From assembly GCA_045612105.1 (NCBI GenBank), contig JAZKYL010000085.1, forward strand, positions 1 to 18,229: a stretch of DNA of 18,229 nucleotides. Direction: 5' to 3'. Both the position numbers and the translations under genes were made by a program. The notes beneath the pieces are model-generated. The model ran no database searches, was not told where the DNA came from, and saw only the letters and a program-made list of their open reading frames with translations. Positions 8,209 to 15,927 of the stretch are shown here, one piece after another; position 1 is the first letter of the stretch, and each line of letters opens with the position of its first letter. This DNA comes from SVTX01 sp045612105 (GTDB lineage Bacteria; Bacillota; Clostridia; Oscillospirales; CAG-272).

Positions 8209-9834
8209 TCAATCCATAGGAGCAAACCGCGAAATAATAGCCAAAGCGGTCTTGACTCCGTCAACAGCGGCACTTGTAATGCCGCCCGCGTACCCCGCGC
8301 CCTCACCGCAGGGATAAATGCTTTTTTTACCGAGGGCTGTCATATTCTCACCTCTTAAAATACGAAGAGGCGAGCTTGTTCTTGTCTCCGCGCCCGACAA
8401 AAGTGCCGTGTCGGAGGCAAATCCCTTTATCTTTTTGTCAAATGATCCGAGACCGTAACGAAGAGATGAGCAAACGAAATCAGGTAGCACTTCATCCATG
8501 CTTGCGGTCTTAAAATTCATTCCGTTCATATAAGTGGGCTGAACCTCTGAGGGCTCCGTTCCACGTCTGTCACTTAAAAAGTCGCCTACCGTCTGCACGG
8601 GAACGGCATAGCCACCGCCACCCGCCAAATATGCGGCTCTTTCGATCTTTCTTTGAAATTCAATAGCTCCGAGTGCAAGATTCCCATCAACGGGAGATAT
8701 ATCCTCAATCTTAACCGAGACCGCCACTGCCGAATTGGAATTCTCTCCGTTTCTCGCGTTGTGGCTCATTCCGTTGACCACTACGCCCATGTCTTCGCTT
8801 GCCGCCGCCATGACCTCGCCGCCCGGGCACATACAGAAGGTGTAAACTCCCCTCTCGCCGCGCGTGTCGGACAAAGCGTACTCCGCGGCTCCGAGATTGG
8901 GGTTCCCTGCGTACTTTCCGTAAAGCGCTTCTTCAATAAAGCTTCTTTTGTGTTCTATTCTAACACCGACCGAGATCGGCTTTGCCATAACCTCAAATTG
9001 ATTCTCAATCAGAGTCTTGTATGTGTCTCGCGCGCTGTGACCGAGTGCCAATACAACACAAGAAGCGGAAAACTGCCCCTTCGTCGTAACAGCGGTCACC
9101 GTTTCGTCGGAGTTTTCACAAATCGAATCAAGTCGGCAACGGTATATAACTTCACCGCCAAGCTTTTCAATTTGAGAAAGTATATTGTCAACCACTTTTC
9201 GGAGCACGTCGGTTCCAACGTGAGGCTTCGCCTTGATCTTTATCTCCTCGGGCGCGCCGAAACGGGCAAGAGTTTCCAAAACGTAGGTACATTTAGGATC
9301 GTTTATCCTTGTCAACAGCTTTCCGTCCGAAAACGTACCCGCGCCACCCGCGCCAAACTGAACGTTAGACTCGGTATCAAGCACGTGAGTGGTATAAAAC
9401 TTCTCCAACGCCGCCACCCGGTCATAAACACTGTCGCCTCGGTCAATAATGATCGGTCTGTACCCCTGCTCGGCAAGGATAAGAGCGCAAAACATACCCG
9501 CAGGTCCCATTCCAACCACCAGAGGTCTCGCAGACATTTTCTCGCATCCGTAAACGAACTCAAGCTCCTCAGGGCGGATCTCTCTTGCCCCAAGCTTCAG
9601 TATCCTCGCCCGCTCCTTTAGGGAGAACTCATCTCCTCCAAAAGCAACCGAATATACTAACTTGATATCATCCTTTTTCCTCGCGTCAACGCTTTTTTTG
9701 CAGATATCAAGACCCCTGTCGGCAACCGAAATGCCAATTCCCTTCAACCTTTTCTCAACCGCCCGTAATGCAAGCTCCGAAGACTCATCGGGAGTCAAGG
9801 CGATCCCATCAAAAACGAATATATCTTTTTTCAT
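8209..9834 (-). CDS. FAD-dependent dehydrogenase, COG2509 family
   Basis: 541 aa. An N-terminal ~100-residue domain precedes a Rossmann dinucleotide-binding motif, VGMGPAG (about 107-113), followed by an acidic strand end at IIIDRG. Further family features are the FGAGGAGTFSDGKLLTR stretch and a C-terminal EGAGYAGGITSAAVDG block, the second FAD-contacting segment. This matches the broadly distributed COG2509 'uncharacterized FAD-dependent dehydrogenase' family, whose substrate is not established. Start: the ATG at 9834 overlaps the TGA stop of cdaR by one base (TGATG), with a purine-rich AAGAAGAG just upstream. A GTG at 9837 is the alternative. The overlap implies translational coupling with cdaR, which is otherwise an unexpected partner. 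Confidence 0.85.
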   Translation of the reverse strand: MKKDIFVFDGIALTPDESSELALRAVEKRLKGIGISVADRGLDICKKSVDARKKDDIKLVYSVAFGGDEFSLKERARILKLGAREIRPEELEFVYGCEKMSARPLVVGMGPAGMFCALILAEQGYRPIIIDRGDSVYDRVAALEKFYTTHVLDTESNVQFGAGGAGTFSDGKLLTRINDPKCTYVLETLARFGAPEEIKIKAKPHVGTDVLRKVVDNILSQIEKLGGEVIYRCRLDSICENSDETVTAVTTKGQFSASCVVLALGHSARDTYKTLIENQFEVMAKPISVGVRIEHKRSFIEEALYGKYAGNPNLGAAEYALSDTRGERGVYTFCMCPGGEVMAAASEDMGVVVNGMSHNARNGENSNSAVAVSVKIEDISPVDGNLALGAIEFQRKIERAAYLAGGGGYAVPVQTVGDFLSDRRGTEPSEVQPTYMNGMNFKTASMDEVLPDFVCSSLRYGLGSFDKKIKGFASDTALLSGAETRTSSPLRILRGENMTALGKKSIYPCGEGAGYAGGITSAAVDGVKTALAIISRFAPMD

Positions 9835-10592
9835 CACTCTTCTTCAAGATCAGGAGTGATCGCCGATATAGTAACAGACAAACCGTCGGCAGAATAGGTC
9901 AACGCGTCCTTGGTATCCAATTCTTTATGCATAGCATCATAAAATTTTACGGTAACGTCATTTAGCACCTGACCGTTAAGCAGATTTCCGCCGACCTCTA
10001 TCACCGCTACACTGATTCTTTCAAGTACGCTCTTCGGACCTTCCACCTTAATCGAAGCTTCAGACGTCTTTGCCGTAAAGTGATCCTTGTTCTCGGCCCC
10101 CACAACTACCGCCTCAAGAGGAATATCCTGACTGATCTTCTTATCCGACCAGATAGAAATGTTCTTGGGCTCTGCAGAAACGAATGAAATTGTGGAATTA
10201 TCGGGTGTTTTAACTACTATATCCAAAACGTGCTCACCCGTAGTACTGATATTGCTGACGTCTACGGTAGCTCTGTACTCCGAATCGGAAAATTCCTTGA
10301 GATCGCGGTTTGTTCCCTTAACGGTAACTATAACCGTCTTTTTATTCATACCATAAACCATCATATTGTCCTTGGCACTTAAAGCATCTACTCCCACAAG
10401 GTCGATCTTCAAGGTTACGGTATCCGTGGTATCGGTATCGTGAATATTAACGATATATATCCAGATAACGAACGCGATCAAAAGACATATTATGCTCAAA
10501 CCAATATCAAGCTTTCTTTTTGGGGAATGAGCGACAACTATGGCTTCATCTCCGCTTTTTTCAGGATCTTTTACAAAATCATACTGCTTCAT
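9834..10592 (-). CDS. cdaR: YbbR-domain protein CdaR, regulator of CdaA
   Basis: About 252 aa. A short cytoplasmic N-terminus is followed by one transmembrane helix (LSIICLLIAFVIWIYIV) and an extracytoplasmic part with two YbbR-like repeats (roughly residues 50-145 and 148-245). B. subtilis CdaR is about twice as long with four such domains, so this is a short form. CdaR proteins bind the membrane diadenylate cyclase CdaA and modulate its activity; here that is inferred from domain and linkage. Start: AAGGAG lies 8 bases before the ATG at 10592. The GTG at 10601 overlaps that ribosome-binding site region and is less likely. The ribosome-binding site lies inside the last codons of cdaA, so the two are probably translated in tandem. 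Confidence 0.87.
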   Translation of the reverse strand: MKQYDFVKDPEKSGDEAIVVAHSPKRKLDIGLSIICLLIAFVIWIYIVNIHDTDTTDTVTLKIDLVGVDALSAKDNMMVYGMNKKTVIVTVKGTNRDLKEFSDSEYRATVDVSNISTTGEHVLDIVVKTPDNSTISFVSAEPKNISIWSDKKISQDIPLEAVVVGAENKDHFTAKTSEASIKVEGPKSVLERISVAVIEVGGNLLNGQVLNDVTVKFYDAMHKELDTKDALTYSADGLSVTISAITPDLEEE

Positions 10593-10597
10593 TCGTC

Positions 10598-11569
10598 TCA
10601 CTCCTTCCCTTTTTCTGAACTGTCATTGCCCTTCTTGGCTTTTGTCTTAAGCTTTTTCTTCTTCGAAATAATTTCGGGTCTTACCTCAAGGTCGGCGATC
10701 GACTTGCCGGTCATCATCTTAAATAGATCGTCACGAAGATTGTTGTTCTTTTCTTCTCCGTCGATATCCTGGTAACCTCTCTTTAAGAGCTTGTTGTTAG
10801 CCACTGAAATATGTCCGCTTTCCTCGGATACCACTACTACGATAGCATCGCTGATCTCACAAATTTTATAAGCCGCACGGTGGCGAGTTCCAAGACCGTC
10901 AAAACCGGGAATAACCTCGGCAATAGTTTTTGATTTACTCGAAGCCCTGACTATTCTTCCGTCACGGATAATTACCGCACCGTCGTGAAGAGGAGATTTG
11001 TTAACGAAAATATTGCAAAGCAACTGACGGCTTACCACAGCATCAATAGGCGTACCCTCCGACATTTGGTTGCGCAATCTTCCGGTTCTCTCGATCACGA
11101 TAAGCGCGCCCTCTCTCTTGGAAGAAAGATCCTGCACCGCCGCGCAGATCTCCTCGACCATAGCGAGTGTCTTTTCATCGTCGGTGGTGTGACGCTGGGT
11201 TATTCTCTTAAGATTCATAGACGTGGTCGTACCGAACTCCTCAAAGAAATCGCGAAGCTCGGGCTGAAAAAGCACCACTATCGCAATAATACCCACGGTG
11301 TAAAGATTCTGAAGTATCAAATTTATGGCGACCATATTAAAGATATCACTGATCGCATACAGCACGATAACAAGAACAATACCAATGACCGTCCTTCCCG
11401 CGTGTCTGTCTCTGATAAATCTGCATACCATATACAGCAAAAATGCGAGGATCAATATATCGATAACGTTGACCAACTCAATATTGCTGACAGGAAACAG
11501 AATGTAATTTTTTATAAATTCGCTGATCTTAAGCCAGATCGAAACGGCAGGTTGAGAATTTTGTGCCAT
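10598..11569 (-). CDS. cdaA: Membrane diadenylate cyclase CdaA (c-di-AMP synthase)
   Basis: 323 aa. Three N-terminal transmembrane helices (about residues 30-50, 58-78 and 82-101) precede a DAC domain with PLHDGAVI (DGA at 196-198) and GTRHRAA (227-233), the two catalytic/ATP-binding motifs, plus VVSEESG (246-252). The enzyme condenses two ATP to c-di-AMP, which controls potassium, osmolyte and wall homeostasis. Between the two motifs the segment normally containing CxLPLS in this family reads SKSKTIAEVIPGF; the DGA-to-GTRHR distance is one residue longer than in B. subtilis CdaA as I recall it and the frame is intact, so this is substitution rather than a frameshift. The C-terminus carries a Lys-rich tail (about 300-323), making it ~50 residues longer than B. 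subtilis CdaA. Start: AAGGA 7 bases upstream. It follows pncB after 38 bases. Confidence 0.93.
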   Translation of the reverse strand: MAQNSQPAVSIWLKISEFIKNYILFPVSNIELVNVIDILILAFLLYMVCRFIRDRHAGRTVIGIVLVIVLYAISDIFNMVAINLILQNLYTVGIIAIVVLFQPELRDFFEEFGTTTSMNLKRITQRHTTDDEKTLAMVEEICAAVQDLSSKREGALIVIERTGRLRNQMSEGTPIDAVVSRQLLCNIFVNKSPLHDGAVIIRDGRIVRASSKSKTIAEVIPGFDGLGTRHRAAYKICEISDAIVVVVSEESGHISVANNKLLKRGYQDIDGEEKNNNLRDDLFKMMTGKSIADLEVRPEIISKKKKLKTKAKKGNDSSEKGKE

Positions 11570-11607
11570 CTTTATATCCTTTCTTATGAGTCGTAGCTCT
11601 TGCGAAT

Positions 11608-13071
11608 TCAGCTCTTCTTGTTGGAATTGCTACCCGCCTTAAGCATATTATGCTTGATATCCCAAAGCTTTTCAGAGAGGTCAACGTAATAGTTGTGAGG
11701 ATTGGTAAATCTTCTCACCTCTTCCCACATTCCTTCGATCTCTCTCTTGTGATGCGCTCTTATCTCCTCAAGTGAGGGAAGCTCGTAAACCTGCTTGCCG
11801 TCCTTGAATACCTGAATGAGCAGCTCCTCCGCGGTAAAGTTCTCCATAAGCTTTCTCTTCCATACGTGAATGGGATCGAATATTTCGAGAGGCTTAGTAT
11901 CATCTATGATCTCGTCGAATACGCAGATAATATCCGCCTCTGCCTTGCCCGTGTCTCTTCCGCGAAGACGGTAAAGCTTCTTAAAGTGAGGTGTGGTGAT
12001 CTTGCCCACGTTCTCACTGATCTTGATCTTGGGACGAACACTTCCGTCCTCATCCTCAACCGCGCAGAGCTTGTAGACCGCGCCGAACACAGGATGACTC
12101 TTTGCGGTGATAAGTCTCTCACCTACACCAAATCCGTCCACCTCGGCACCCTGACGGATCAGCTCACGGATAATGTATTCGTCAAGAGAGTTGGAAACTA
12201 TTATCTTACAATCCGTCCAACCCGCATTGTCAAGCATCTTTCTGCATTTCTTGGTAAGATAAGTAATATCGCCCGAGTCAATTCTGATACCGCATTTGGT
12301 AATTCCCTTTGGCTTGAGAACCTCGTTGAAGACCTTGATAGCGTTGGGAATACCCGACTCTGTCACGTTGTAGGTGTCAACAAGAAGAGTAGCATTGTTA
12401 GGATATATCTCGCAATATGTCTTGAAAGCCTCGTACTCGGTATCAAACATCTGCACCCAGGAGTGAGCCATAGTGCCGGTTGCGGGAACGCCGTAGACCT
12501 CGTCGGTAATAGTGCAAGCGGTAGCGTCAACGCCACCGATGTAAGCCGCTCTCGCTCCAAGTATCGCCGCGTCGGCACCCTGAGCGCGTCTTGAACCGAA
12601 CTCACTGATCATTCTTCCCTTTGCCGCTCTCACAAGTCTCGCCGCCTTTGTGGCAATAAGCGACTGGTGATTGATCATCATCAGAATGTAGGTCTCGATG
12701 AACTGCGCCTCAATAGCCTTTGCTCTGACGGTCATAAGAGGCTCGCCGGGAAATACCACCGTTCCCTCGGGGATAGCCCAGATATCACCTGTAAATCTGA
12801 AATCAGCAAGATAATTTAAAAACTCTTCGTCAAAAATATTTTTTGAACGAAGATAATTGATATCATCCTCGTCAAAATGAAGGTCATTGACGTATTCGAC
12901 TATCTGCTCAAGTCCCGCAACCACCGCAAATCCGCCGCCGTCGGGATTATCTCTGTAAAACACGTCGAAAAATACCGTCTTGTCCTTGATTCCGCACTTA
13001 AAATAGCCGTTGCTCATAGTAAGCTCGTAAAAATCACAAAGCATCGTAAGATTTCTGCTGATGTCCTTCAT
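11608..13071 (-). CDS. pncB: Nicotinate phosphoribosyltransferase
   Basis: 487 aa, the usual length for bacterial NAPRTase. It opens with LTMLCDFYELTMSNGYF, carries EFGSRRAQGADAA (about 157-169) and GTMAHSWVQMF (about 199-209, whose His203 corresponds to the phosphorylated histidine of the family), and a phosphoribosyl-binding IRIDSGDITYL stretch. It converts nicotinate and PRPP, with ATP, to nicotinate mononucleotide in the Preiss-Handler NAD salvage route. Start: AAGGA lies 8 bases before the ATG at 13071. The longer reading to 13191 covers the AT-rich promoter region and is rejected. It is the first gene after a consensus promoter and a terminator, so it heads the cdaA-cdaR-recJ-rel run. 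Confidence 0.94.
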   Translation of the reverse strand: MKDISRNLTMLCDFYELTMSNGYFKCGIKDKTVFFDVFYRDNPDGGGFAVVAGLEQIVEYVNDLHFDEDDINYLRSKNIFDEEFLNYLADFRFTGDIWAIPEGTVVFPGEPLMTVRAKAIEAQFIETYILMMINHQSLIATKAARLVRAAKGRMISEFGSRRAQGADAAILGARAAYIGGVDATACTITDEVYGVPATGTMAHSWVQMFDTEYEAFKTYCEIYPNNATLLVDTYNVTESGIPNAIKVFNEVLKPKGITKCGIRIDSGDITYLTKKCRKMLDNAGWTDCKIIVSNSLDEYIIRELIRQGAEVDGFGVGERLITAKSHPVFGAVYKLCAVEDEDGSVRPKIKISENVGKITTPHFKKLYRLRGRDTGKAEADIICVFDEIIDDTKPLEIFDPIHVWKRKLMENFTAEELLIQVFKDGKQVYELPSLEEIRAHHKREIEGMWEEVRRFTNPHNYYVDLSEKLWDIKHNMLKAGSNSNKKS

Positions 13072-13150
13072 TTTTGTGTTCCTTTCTTGTAAGGCAATAA
13101 TTAATTTAGTATAAGCATATAAAAAGCCATTATAATATAGTTTAATATAT

Positions 13151-13179
13151 ATTTTAACAGAATATAGCCGAAAAGTCAA
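13151..13179 (-). promoter_or_regulatory. Sigma-A promoter of the pncB-cdaA-... operon
   Basis: Minus strand: TTGACT (13174-13179), a 17-base spacer, then TAAAAT (13151-13156). The predicted start is near 13144, giving a 5' leader of about 73 bases. It is the best promoter visible upstream of the long run of genes. Confidence 0.75.
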
Positions 13180-13262
13180 TAGATTTATCAAATAATATAA
13201 CGTGTTTCAAACTTTTTTTGAAAAAATTATATGCTCTCATAAATATAAACGAATACACATAA

Positions 13263-13290
13263 AAAAGACCTCTCCGAAGAAAGGTCTTTT
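13263..13290 (-). terminator. Intrinsic terminator after the membrane-protein gene
   Basis: On the minus strand a 12-bp stem (AAAAGACCTTTC against GAGAGGTCTTTT, with one G-U pair) is closed by a UUCG tetraloop on a C-G pair and followed by a T-run of six (partly inside the stem). It lies 33 bases past the stop of the membrane-protein gene and insulates it from the pncB promoter. Confidence 0.9.
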
Positions 13291-13323
13291 CAAAACAAAT
13301 TTTCTATCCAAATTTTTAAACCG

Positions 13324-14076
13324 TCAGCCCTCGCGGCTCTTCAAGATCAGCTTATCCATAAGCTTAGTCAAAGTAAATACGATCACAATGTAGCAAAGCA
13401 GACCGAAGATCATTTCAAAAAGGTACTCTGCCGCCATTATTACCCACGTAAGTCCCTTTTCGGGCAGTCCCAAAAGAACCATAGAGTAGATATCGTTGAC
13501 CACTCTGCCAAAAAGCTTGGAGCAAAGCATTACCAAGGAGCAGAAAAATCCCGCGCGAAGACAGGGATTATTTTTTTCGTAAAATCCGCTGAAGGGATAC
13601 CATTCCGTACTGCCCCCTGACGTAATTTTTGCGGCAAAATGCTTGATTATCGCCCAAACGATAAGGAGCTGTATCAGCTCAAGCACCGTATAGAAGATCA
13701 CGTTCACAACGTCCCATAGCCAACTCATGGGTATACTTCCGTTCATAACCCAATCAATTGCCATATTAGATGTATATTTATACAACGTCGCAATAGCAAA
13801 CACAAGCACACCGAATTTAAAATTTTCTTTGGTAAACCTGAAGGCTCCGCAGATCAAAACGGCATATGCCGCACTTATCGCGGAAATCTCAATAATTCTT
13901 CCAAAATAGTAGAGAAAGTCAGGCACAACGGTTCCGTTGAAAGCAATATCATTTCCAATATAAACCAATGCAGGCGATACGGCAAAACAATACAATGTGT
14001 AGGCTCCGCCCATAATCAGCGCCATTATCAAATAAAGCTTTTTTCTTAATATCAGATCGTTTCCGATAAGTTTCAT
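13324..14076 (-). CDS. Multispanning membrane protein of unknown function
   Basis: 250 aa; I do not recognise the family. Hydrophobicity suggests six transmembrane helices, near residues 14-35, 54-80, 88-105, 118-146, 174-200 and 212-240, with a basic C-terminus (KSREG). Polar loops include FYEKNNPC between helices 4 and 5, and no catalytic motif is visible. Start: AGAGG lies 6 bases before the ATG at 14076; a TTG one codon upstream is less likely. It lies 79 bases downstream of the aminotransferase and directly upstream of a strong terminator, so it is probably the last gene of the lrp-aminotransferase unit or a single-gene unit. A role in transport or envelope sensing is possible, but nothing in the sequence specifies it. 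Confidence 0.8.
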   Translation of the reverse strand: MKLIGNDLILRKKLYLIMALIMGGAYTLYCFAVSPALVYIGNDIAFNGTVVPDFLYYFGRIIEISAISAAYAVLICGAFRFTKENFKFGVLVFAIATLYKYTSNMAIDWVMNGSIPMSWLWDVVNVIFYTVLELIQLLIVWAIIKHFAAKITSGGSTEWYPFSGFYEKNNPCLRAGFFCSLVMLCSKLFGRVVNDIYSMVLLGLPEKGLTWVIMAAEYLFEMIFGLLCYIVIVFTLTKLMDKLILKSREG

Positions 14077-14135
14077 CAAGCACCTCTAAAAAGCACGTTT
14101 AATTTATTAGTTGTCCGAATAATTATTGATAAATT

Positions 14136-14151
14136 TTGCATAATTATGCAA
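14136..14151. promoter_or_regulatory. Perfect 16-base palindrome upstream of the membrane-protein gene
   Basis: TTGCATAATTATGCAA is a perfect 8+8 palindrome, a form typical of dimeric-regulator operators. It lies 4 bases after the aminotransferase stop and about 60 bases upstream of the membrane-protein start. No clear -10/-35 pair is recognised next to it, and no U-run follows. Confidence 0.4.
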
Positions 14152-14155
14152 CAAA

Positions 14156-15328
14156 TCAAATCTCTTTAATAAACTCCTCTATTCTCTTCAGAGCCTCTTT
14201 CAAGTGATCTGTCGAATAGCAGTACGAAACTCTGACAAAGCCCTCGCCGCACTCACCGAAAGCACTTCCGGGAACCACAGCCACCTTTTTCGAAAGCAGA
14301 AGCTTCTCGCAGAACTCCTCGCTGCTCATCCCTGTCTTTTTGATGGACGGAAAGCAGTAAAATGCCCCCTTGGGCTCAAAGCAATCCATTCCAAGCTTGT
14401 TAAATCCGTGTACCACAAGTCTGCGGCGCATATCGTACTCGGCAACCATATGCTCCACGTCATCGTCGCCGTTTCGCAGTGCCTCCACCGCCGCGTACTG
14501 CGACGTGGTAGGCGCAGACATAATGGCAAACTGGTGGATCTTAGTCATCTGCGTAATGATGGGAGCGGGAGCGCAGGCATAGCCCATTCTCCAACCGGTC
14601 ATAGAATAAGACTTGGAAAAGCCGTTGACAAGCACGGTCCTCTCACGCATACCATCAATAGAGGCGATAGAAACGTGACGCTTACCGCCGTAGGTCAGCT
14701 CCGAATATATTTCGTCCGAAAGCACGCAAACGTCGGTCTCGCGAAGCACCTCGGCAATGCTTTCAAGGTCTTCCCTCTCCATAATAGCCCCCGTAGGATT
14801 GCTGGGAAACGGAAAAACGATCAGCTTAGTTTTGTCAGTAATAGCTTCACGCAATTCCTTTGCTGTCAAGCGAAATTCGTTCTCCGCCTTAAGCTCGACG
14901 ATGACAGGAACACCTCCCGCGAGACGAACTATAGGCTCGTAGCAAACGAAGCTTGGCTGAGGAATTATGACCTCGTCACCGGGAGCCACCAAAGCGCGTA
15001 TAGCTCCGTCTATTCCCTCACTGCCGCCAACGGTAACAAGCACCTCGCTCTTCGGGTCGTAGCTCACGTCATAGCGGCGGGAAATATATTTGCAGATCTC
15101 CTCTCGAAGCTCAACAAGTCCCGCATTGGAGGTATATCTGGTCTTGCTGTTTTCAAGGGATTTAATTCCCGCGCGGCGGATATGCCAGGGAGTGGGAAAA
15201 TCAGGCTCGCCAACACCGAGGGAGATTACCCCCTCAATGCTTGCGGCAATATCAAAAAACCTTCTGATTCCCGACGGCTTAATATCGCGCACTACCGTGG
15301 GGTTCAGTATTTTTTCATAATCGATCAT
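14156..15328 (-). CDS. PLP-dependent class I/II aminotransferase
   Basis: 390 aa, fold type I. Visible are the N-terminal SLGVGEPDFPTP, the cofactor-binding SNPTG (Asn about 177) and SDEIY (Asp205), the PLP lysine in GFSKSYSMTGWRMG (Lys239, matching the class I signature), and the carboxylate-binding arginine in FVRVSY (about 366). It most resembles the aspartate/aromatic/PatA-YugH group, transferring amino groups between amino and 2-oxo acids; exact substrates are not readable. The ATG overlaps the Lrp stop by four bases (ATGA), so translation is probably coupled and GAGGT upstream serves as the ribosome-binding site. The Lrp partner probably tunes its expression to amino-acid supply. Confidence 0.92.
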   Translation of the reverse strand: MIDYEKILNPTVVRDIKPSGIRRFFDIAASIEGVISLGVGEPDFPTPWHIRRAGIKSLENSKTRYTSNAGLVELREEICKYISRRYDVSYDPKSEVLVTVGGSEGIDGAIRALVAPGDEVIIPQPSFVCYEPIVRLAGGVPVIVELKAENEFRLTAKELREAITDKTKLIVFPFPSNPTGAIMEREDLESIAEVLRETDVCVLSDEIYSELTYGGKRHVSIASIDGMRERTVLVNGFSKSYSMTGWRMGYACAPAPIITQMTKIHQFAIMSAPTTSQYAAVEALRNGDDDVEHMVAEYDMRRRLVVHGFNKLGMDCFEPKGAFYCFPSIKKTGMSSEEFCEKLLLSKKVAVVPGSAFGECGEGFVRVSYCYSTDHLKEALKRIEEFIKEI

Positions 15329-15807
15329 AAGGAGTATGCACCTCTGTCGTCCTGCTCTTCACCGACAAGCTCAACGTCAAGCTCCTTGTATCGGCGAAGC
15401 ACAAAATGGGTCGCGGTGCTGGTCACACCGTGCATGGTAGCCAGCTCCTTGGCAACGAACATCGCAACCTCCTGGAAGGTCTTTCCCTTGACAATAACCG
15501 TCAAATCGTAAGAGCCCGACATAAGATATACGGTCTCGACCTCGCGATATTTCATCACGGTCTCCGCGATCTTCTCAAAACCGTATTCCTCCTGGGGAAT
15601 AACCTTAAGCTCAATAAGTGCGCTGACAGAAGCATTATCAAGCTTCTCCCAGTCGATAACAGTCTTATATCCTCTGATAATACCTGCCGACTCAAGCTCA
15701 CCGATATCCTTTTTCACCTCATCAACGGTAAGCCCCGTCATTGTCGCAATATCCTCGACGGTACAGCGGGCATCATTGGCAAGTATATTCAAAACCTTAG
15801 TATTCAT
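15325..15807 (-). CDS. Lrp/AsnC-family transcriptional regulator
   Basis: 160 aa. An N-terminal winged-helix HTH (about residues 1-50, with TVEDIATMTGLTVDEVKKDI) leads into a C-terminal RAM ligand-binding domain (about 62-140) that contains the family's GSYDL turn. Such proteins bind DNA as oligomers and respond to amino acids. Start: AAGGAG lies 8 bases before the ATG at 15807. The longer reading to 15873 runs through a hairpin and is rejected. The gene shares an ATGA overlap with the downstream aminotransferase, its likely target. The C-terminal ~15 residues (GEEQDDRGAYSL) extend past the RAM core. Confidence 0.93.
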   Translation of the reverse strand: MNTKVLNILANDARCTVEDIATMTGLTVDEVKKDIGELESAGIIRGYKTVIDWEKLDNASVSALIELKVIPQEEYGFEKIAETVMKYREVETVYLMSGSYDLTVIVKGKTFQEVAMFVAKELATMHGVTSTATHFVLRRYKELDVELVGEEQDDRGAYSL

Positions 15808-15835
15808 AATAAATTCTCCTTCAGGAAAAGCTATT

Positions 15836-15863
15836 GGGGTGCAAACAGAACTGCTTACACCCC
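15836..15863. promoter_or_regulatory. 13-bp inverted repeat in the lrp leader
   Basis: GGGGTGCAAACAG (15836-15848) pairs with CTGCTTACACCCC (15851-15863), with two positions pairing only as G-U in RNA. It ends 28 bases before the lrp start. It could be an autoregulatory operator, an attenuator, or a weak terminator for the gene upstream; the T-run that follows (GCTTTTCC) is short. Confidence 0.5.
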
Positions 15864-15927
15864 GAATTCTCACGCTTCCGTTATCTGAGCATAGTTAGCC
15901 CAAAGAAAGCTATAATATATCAAATTA

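Noticed and set aside
8126..8212. N-terminal extension of recJ to 8212
   Set aside because: It would translate the spacer hairpin and overlap the upstream gene; the ATG at 8125 has a well-placed GGAG.
8653..9621. 322-codon plus-strand open frame opposite the COG2509 gene
   Set aside because: Antisense shadow. The same applies to the long plus-strand frames at 4764-5645 and 16721-17698.
10928..10982. A frameshift pair in cdaA explaining the missing CxLPLS segment
   Set aside because: Reading this stretch in the neighbouring frame meets a stop and does not restore the motif; flanking spacing is nearly normal.
13072..13191. N-terminal extension of pncB to 13191
   Set aside because: It covers the predicted promoter and AT-rich leader; the ATG at 13071 has a well-placed AAGGA and starts the conserved protein.
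14204..15511. 435-codon plus-strand open frame antisense to the aminotransferase and lrp
   Set aside because: It lies wholly opposite two well-supported genes, has no recognisable domain, and is explained by codon usage that leaves few stops on the opposite strand.
15808..15873. N-terminal extension of lrp to 15873
   Set aside because: It runs through the leader hairpin; the ATG at 15807 has AAGGAG 8 bases upstream and fits the family N-terminus.
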